DNA of 63,834 nucleotides, taken from positions 1 to 63,834 of the forward strand of contig CAJUBR010000002.1 in NCBI GenBank assembly GCA_910584695.1, in the 5' to 3' direction. The notes beneath the pieces were generated by a model. The model had not been told where the DNA came from, did no database searches, and saw only the letters and a program-made list of their open reading frames with translations. The stretch is from an uncultured Lachnospiraceae bacterium (lineage in GTDB: Bacteria > Bacillota > Clostridia > Lachnospirales > Lachnospiraceae). Shown piece by piece: positions 60,504-63,834 of the stretch. A program made the position numbers and the translations under genes. How positions within the stretch are numbered: the stretch's first letter is position 1; every line of letters starts with the position of its first letter.

Positions 60504-60778
60504 AAAAACTTCCCCCCCATGTTAATTAATAACAATATTTTACCATTTTTTTGTTAATTCGACAATTTTTAATTGTAGAATATATGGAATACTGGGATTT
60601 TCTTAATCAGGAAAATAGGAAAGAATACAAATAATGAAAAAATAGCAAAAAAATAGAGATTTTAGAAATGTTATATAAGGATTGTATTGCTGTATTTAGG
60701 GGATAAACATATAATGAATCCTTGTAAATAGAGGGGTTTTGGGCAGTTTTTCTGTTTTATGCGTTTAAAAAGCACCTG

Positions 60779-60807
60779 TTGACATATATAAATTGTTGGA
60801 TTATAAT
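60779..60807 (+). promoter_or_regulatory. Strong sigma-A promoter of the metzincin gene
   Basis: TTGACA at 60779-60784, a 17-bp spacer and TATAAT at 60802-60807. The rest of 60504-60850 is AT-rich, with no gene seen. Confidence 0.8.
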
Positions 60808-60850
60808 ATAATGACTATAAATGAAGAGAAAGGAAAGGAGTAATCTGGAT

Positions 60851-63646
60851 ATGTATTGTAATCGAACAGAGAAAATCAAAAAGGGTTTGTTATTTGTAAT
60901 ACTTTTTATAGGCGTTATAACAAATAGTCAAATTGTATTTGCTGCTGATAATACGGTGCGGATATACATAGGTGACGGAGCGGATGCCAGACACCATATG
61001 GCACTGGGGGTTGGGGATGTTTCCGACGAGTACCGTTATGAATTAAAAGGATATCAGGCGAAGAGCAGTGCTTACAGCAGCAGTGATCCCTCCGTTTTTC
61101 GGGTTGTAAAGACGGGGGATGGGAAATGTAAAGTAAAAGGCTTGAAAGAGGGAACTGGATGGGTAATATTAACGATTAAAACAACAGATGGTACGACACT
61201 TACAGAAAAGGTTTTTATTTCAGTCTGCACAGAAGTTTCACAATGTGAGGCGGAATCCGTAAAAGAAACGGGAATCTACCGGGGAGCATCCTCCAATGCG
61301 GACGTCGAAAATAATGACAGGACAGGAACGATCTCAAGCAAGGAACAGGTAACTGTTTCAAGAGTGTGCGGGGATTACTATTATATAAAAAGAAAGAATG
61401 GTTCCGGTGACACTGGATTTGTTTTAAAGAAAGACCTGCGGATTCCGGTAAAGGATGTTAAGGTAAAGGAACAAAATGTCTCCATAGAGACTGGTGGGAC
61501 AGCCCATTTCAATGTGAAGGTTACGCCTGAGCTTGCAGACAATTCCGAGGTATCCTGGCAGTCGGGGAAGAATACAGTGGCATCCGTTGATGCTTCTGGA
61601 ACCGTTACAGGGAAGGCAGAGGGAACCACGACGATTTTGGCAGTATCGAAGGATGACGGTCATATAAAAGGAACCACATACATATCTGTATATAGTAAAC
61701 TAAATGACGTACAAGGATTTATAAAATCAAATACGGATTTGTATGCCATCGGAAATAACAAACAATCCATCGGAACCGGAAAAGCGAAAACAAAGCTTAC
61801 GGTTGTGGGAAGCTGCGGTGATTATTACCGGGTAAAGACGAATATACGGGCGATAAAAGAAAATTATAATGGGTATTGTTATGTTTTGAAGTCAAAAATT
61901 GCAATTCCGGTGACTGGAATTACCCTTGATACCAAAGAAGAATTTCTATTACCGGGACAAACCTTACAGTTGTCGGCGGTGGTGAGTCCGGAACTGGCAG
62001 ACAATCACAGGATAAAGTGGAGCAGTACGAAAGGGAAAATTGCCTCTGTTGATCAGAATGGGTATGTAACTGCAAAAAAGGGCGGTACAGCAGAGATTGT
62101 GGCGGCTTCAGCAGACGGCTCCGTAAGTGTACGGTGTGTAATCCATGTGACGGAGCAGAAGGAAAAAAGCAGGAAGGTTACGTCCAAACCTAATTTGTCT
62201 TTGGAATCCAACGGAATGAACAGTATTTCTGTAAGTGCAGAAAATGAGATTGAATTTAATGGGATGGTAGTATATGTAAATGGGAAAAAATATAATGACC
62301 ATAAATTCAAAAAGAAAAGCTGGGGATGGACTGTTACCTATGGAGGGTTCCGCACAAATAAAACGTATAAGATTAAAGTGAAAACCTATACAGAGAAGAA
62401 CGGCAAAAGAACATACAGTAAGATGAGTGATGAACAAAAGGTTACCGTGGGAAAAACCGGAATCAATGCCAATGTAACGGCGGATAAGACGATAACAGTC
62501 AACTGGAAAAAGATGCAATATGCGAAAAATTATAAAATATACCGTGCAGGGAAAAAGAACGGGAAGTATAAGCTGATCAAAACGGTGGGTAAAAATAAAT
62601 CATCCTATGCAGACAAAAATGTAAAGTTAAACAAAACCTATTACTACAAAGTGAAACCGGTGGCAGCAAATGGGACGGAGGCCTCCAGCAATATCGATCA
62701 TGCAAAGGTAAGTAAAATCGGAAGTGCAGGGAAATATATTGCGAAAAAATACAGTTTTGTCTGCACGGATAAAGATAAAAAAATGAATACGTATCATATC
62801 AAAGGCTGTTATTCTCCTGTAAAATATAAAATGGCGGGACGGACATTGCAGATTCATGTATATCTTGATTTTGTTACCTACAGCGACACAGGAAAAGAAA
62901 ATTCCGGCAGGGTAAAAATATTCAAGAAAAAAGCGGCTTCTGTCAACAGTGAGATTTCAACTGCAAAATATATTTCCATGTTCAAAGAGGGAATCAAAGA
63001 AGCTTATTCGGATGTGGAAGTGCGGGGAAATAAAGGAGACTTTAAGAAAGGGATCAATTTTAATACGGAATTGATTGTCCATGAAAAAAGAGGAAAAGAG
63101 AAGTATCATTCCAAACAGCAGTTTATCGAAGTACTGATCGGCGGAGAATGTCCAAACTGTACGAAAGCAGGAGACCACTGGTATCATGCGGGTTCCAATG
63201 ATAATGCATCAGGATATACGGAATATGATTATGATTACTGTATTTATATGCCGACAAACGAACAGGTCCGGGCAAATAAAGAAGAGGGATATAATTATCC
63301 AGCCACAGATTATAATGTCACGGCAGCACATGAACTGGGGCATATATTGGGACTGGATGATGCCTATGCGACGGATAAATATGACCGGTGTGCAGATAAT
63401 AGTGAGACTGGATATAAATATCAAAAGAATCAATATGATAATTTAATGAAGCATAATTATTATTATAAAAAAATTAATGCAAATGGGATTGAAATGATGT
63501 TAAAGGCAGTCAATCCCAATACAGGTATTCCGGATTTTGCTTCTCAGTGTTTTAAATCCTATGGTGATGAAACAATTTCTGATGTAATTAAAGACCACCA
63601 TGATTATGAAAATGATATTAAGAAAGGGGAGAAAGGATATGAATAG
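60851..63646 (+). CDS. Large secreted metzincin-like metalloprotease with BIG2 and Fn3 modules
   Basis: A predicted secreted protease of 931 residues. A signal peptide is at about 1-31. BIG2-like modules are at about 36-130, 200-285 and 353-433, with SH3-like segments between them (GDYYYIKRKNGSGDTGF; GDYYRVKTNIRAIKENY). Fn3-like modules lie at about 440-625 (NWKKMQYAKNYKIYRAGKKNG). The catalytic domain (about 640-920) has HELGHILGLDDAY near residue 827, which is HExxHxxGxxD with Asp as third ligand, and the later NLMKHN as Met-turn. The start at 60851 fits GGAAAGGAG and gives a proper signal peptide; an in-frame ATG at 60821 does not. It overlaps the next gene by 8 nt. Confidence 0.88.
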   Translation: MYCNRTEKIKKGLLFVILFIGVITNSQIVFAADNTVRIYIGDGADARHHMALGVGDVSDEYRYELKGYQAKSSAYSSSDPSVFRVVKTGDGKCKVKGLKEGTGWVILTIKTTDGTTLTEKVFISVCTEVSQCEAESVKETGIYRGASSNADVENNDRTGTISSKEQVTVSRVCGDYYYIKRKNGSGDTGFVLKKDLRIPVKDVKVKEQNVSIETGGTAHFNVKVTPELADNSEVSWQSGKNTVASVDASGTVTGKAEGTTTILAVSKDDGHIKGTTYISVYSKLNDVQGFIKSNTDLYAIGNNKQSIGTGKAKTKLTVVGSCGDYYRVKTNIRAIKENYNGYCYVLKSKIAIPVTGITLDTKEEFLLPGQTLQLSAVVSPELADNHRIKWSSTKGKIASVDQNGYVTAKKGGTAEIVAASADGSVSVRCVIHVTEQKEKSRKVTSKPNLSLESNGMNSISVSAENEIEFNGMVVYVNGKKYNDHKFKKKSWGWTVTYGGFRTNKTYKIKVKTYTEKNGKRTYSKMSDEQKVTVGKTGINANVTADKTITVNWKKMQYAKNYKIYRAGKKNGKYKLIKTVGKNKSSYADKNVKLNKTYYYKVKPVAANGTEASSNIDHAKVSKIGSAGKYIAKKYSFVCTDKDKKMNTYHIKGCYSPVKYKMAGRTLQIHVYLDFVTYSDTGKENSGRVKIFKKKAASVNSEISTAKYISMFKEGIKEAYSDVEVRGNKGDFKKGINFNTELIVHEKRGKEKYHSKQQFIEVLIGGECPNCTKAGDHWYHAGSNDNASGYTEYDYDYCIYMPTNEQVRANKEEGYNYPATDYNVTAAHELGHILGLDDAYATDKYDRCADNSETGYKYQKNQYDNLMKHNYYYKKINANGIEMMLKAVNPNTGIPDFASQCFKSYGDETISDVIKDHHDYENDIKKGEKGYE

Positions 63647-63834
63647 AGAAGGAATAAGGGGTATACTGCTTGTCTGGATGATGATAATATTATCGACAGT
63701 TTTGATGCAAGAAAAGACTGCATATGCATCTGGTGAGAATATTCGGGATAGAATACCCCAGAATGTCAGAGCTATTAGACATTCCAATACAGCTATTCGC
63801 CTTCGGTGGAAGGCAGACTCGAATGTGGATGGCT
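63639..63834 (+). CDS. Partial secreted protein, continues past window
   Basis: The frame starts MNREGIRGILLVWMMIILS, a signal peptide ending near AYAS. It continues into IRLRWKADSNVDG, a typical Fn3-domain beginning, and runs off the window. The ATG follows GGGGAGAAAGGAT and overlaps the protease stop codon by 8 nt, so the two genes are translationally coupled. A second surface or secreted protein in the same operon is likely. Only the first 65 residues are visible. Confidence 0.75.
   Translation, partial: MNREGIRGILLVWMMIILSTVLMQEKTAYASGENIRDRIPQNVRAIRHSNTAIRLRWKADSNVDG

Overview
The window comes from a low-GC, endospore-forming member of the Clostridia, most likely a gut Lachnospiraceae (Roseburia, Agathobacter, Butyrivibrio or Lachnospira-like). 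This rests on the sporulation genes (spoIIID, spoIID, spoIIQ-like), the small DUF6472-type protein, secreted proteins with Thr/Glu/Gln/Pro-rich linkers and BIG2 repeats, a cobalamin-riboswitch ECF importer, and strong AGGAGG ribosome sites with frequent GTG/TTG starts. No species call is possible from sequence reading alone.

Layout. 1-9 kb: small alarmone synthetase, pyruvate kinase, a CpXC protein, spoIIID, the TrkA/TrkH potassium system, thioredoxin and a PARG-like protein. 9-15 kb: a YhaO/YhaN nuclease-ATPase pair and penicillin-binding protein 1A. 14.5-20 kb, minus strand: PRPP synthetase, the DnaI and DnaD replication proteins, and murC. 19.9-22.3 kb: the conserved rpmG-secE-nusG-rplK-rplA block, with two probable L1-binding RNA hairpins. 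22.4-25.9 kb: galE, a Cys-rich small protein, and an unusual pair made of a CheD-like deamidase-fold protein and an Ntn hydrolase.

The most interesting region is 25.9-35.7 kb. A cobalamin riboswitch with a distal intrinsic terminator precedes five tightly packed genes. Two encode large secreted proteins that join a DUF4430 (transcobalamin C-terminal-like) domain to an alpha/alpha helical-repeat domain resembling the cobalamin-binding domain of intrinsic factor and transcobalamin. The third is a membrane-anchored DUF4430 protein on a long charged stalk. The last two are an ECF T component and a single 842-residue polypeptide holding both ECF ATPases and an S component. I read this as a Gram-positive corrinoid capture, relay and import machine.

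35.8-49.2 kb: Nudix hydrolase, UppP, a secreted amidase with tandem repeats, glycogen phosphorylase, a spoIID / L,D-transpeptidase / spoIIQ-like group, a PerR-type regulator with a palindromic operator, a PAS-GGDEF-EAL protein, acyl carrier protein and a DUF6472 protein. 49.3-59.7 kb holds two ABC systems. The first is an unknown secreted protein with a MacAB-type exporter and a lipoprotein. The second is a Bce-type peptide-resistance module (ATPase, permease, response regulator, sensor kinase), followed by a WYL regulator. 59.7-63.8 kb: a membrane protein, a large secreted metzincin-like protease and the start of another secreted protein.

Between genes there is a palindromic MITE-like element. 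It has two full copies flanked by direct repeats of about 11 bp and two remnants, most of them lying close to a downstream ribosome-binding site. There is also a second structured repeat family and a 44-nt hairpin repeat shared by two leaders. No tRNA, rRNA, CRISPR array or transposase gene was found.
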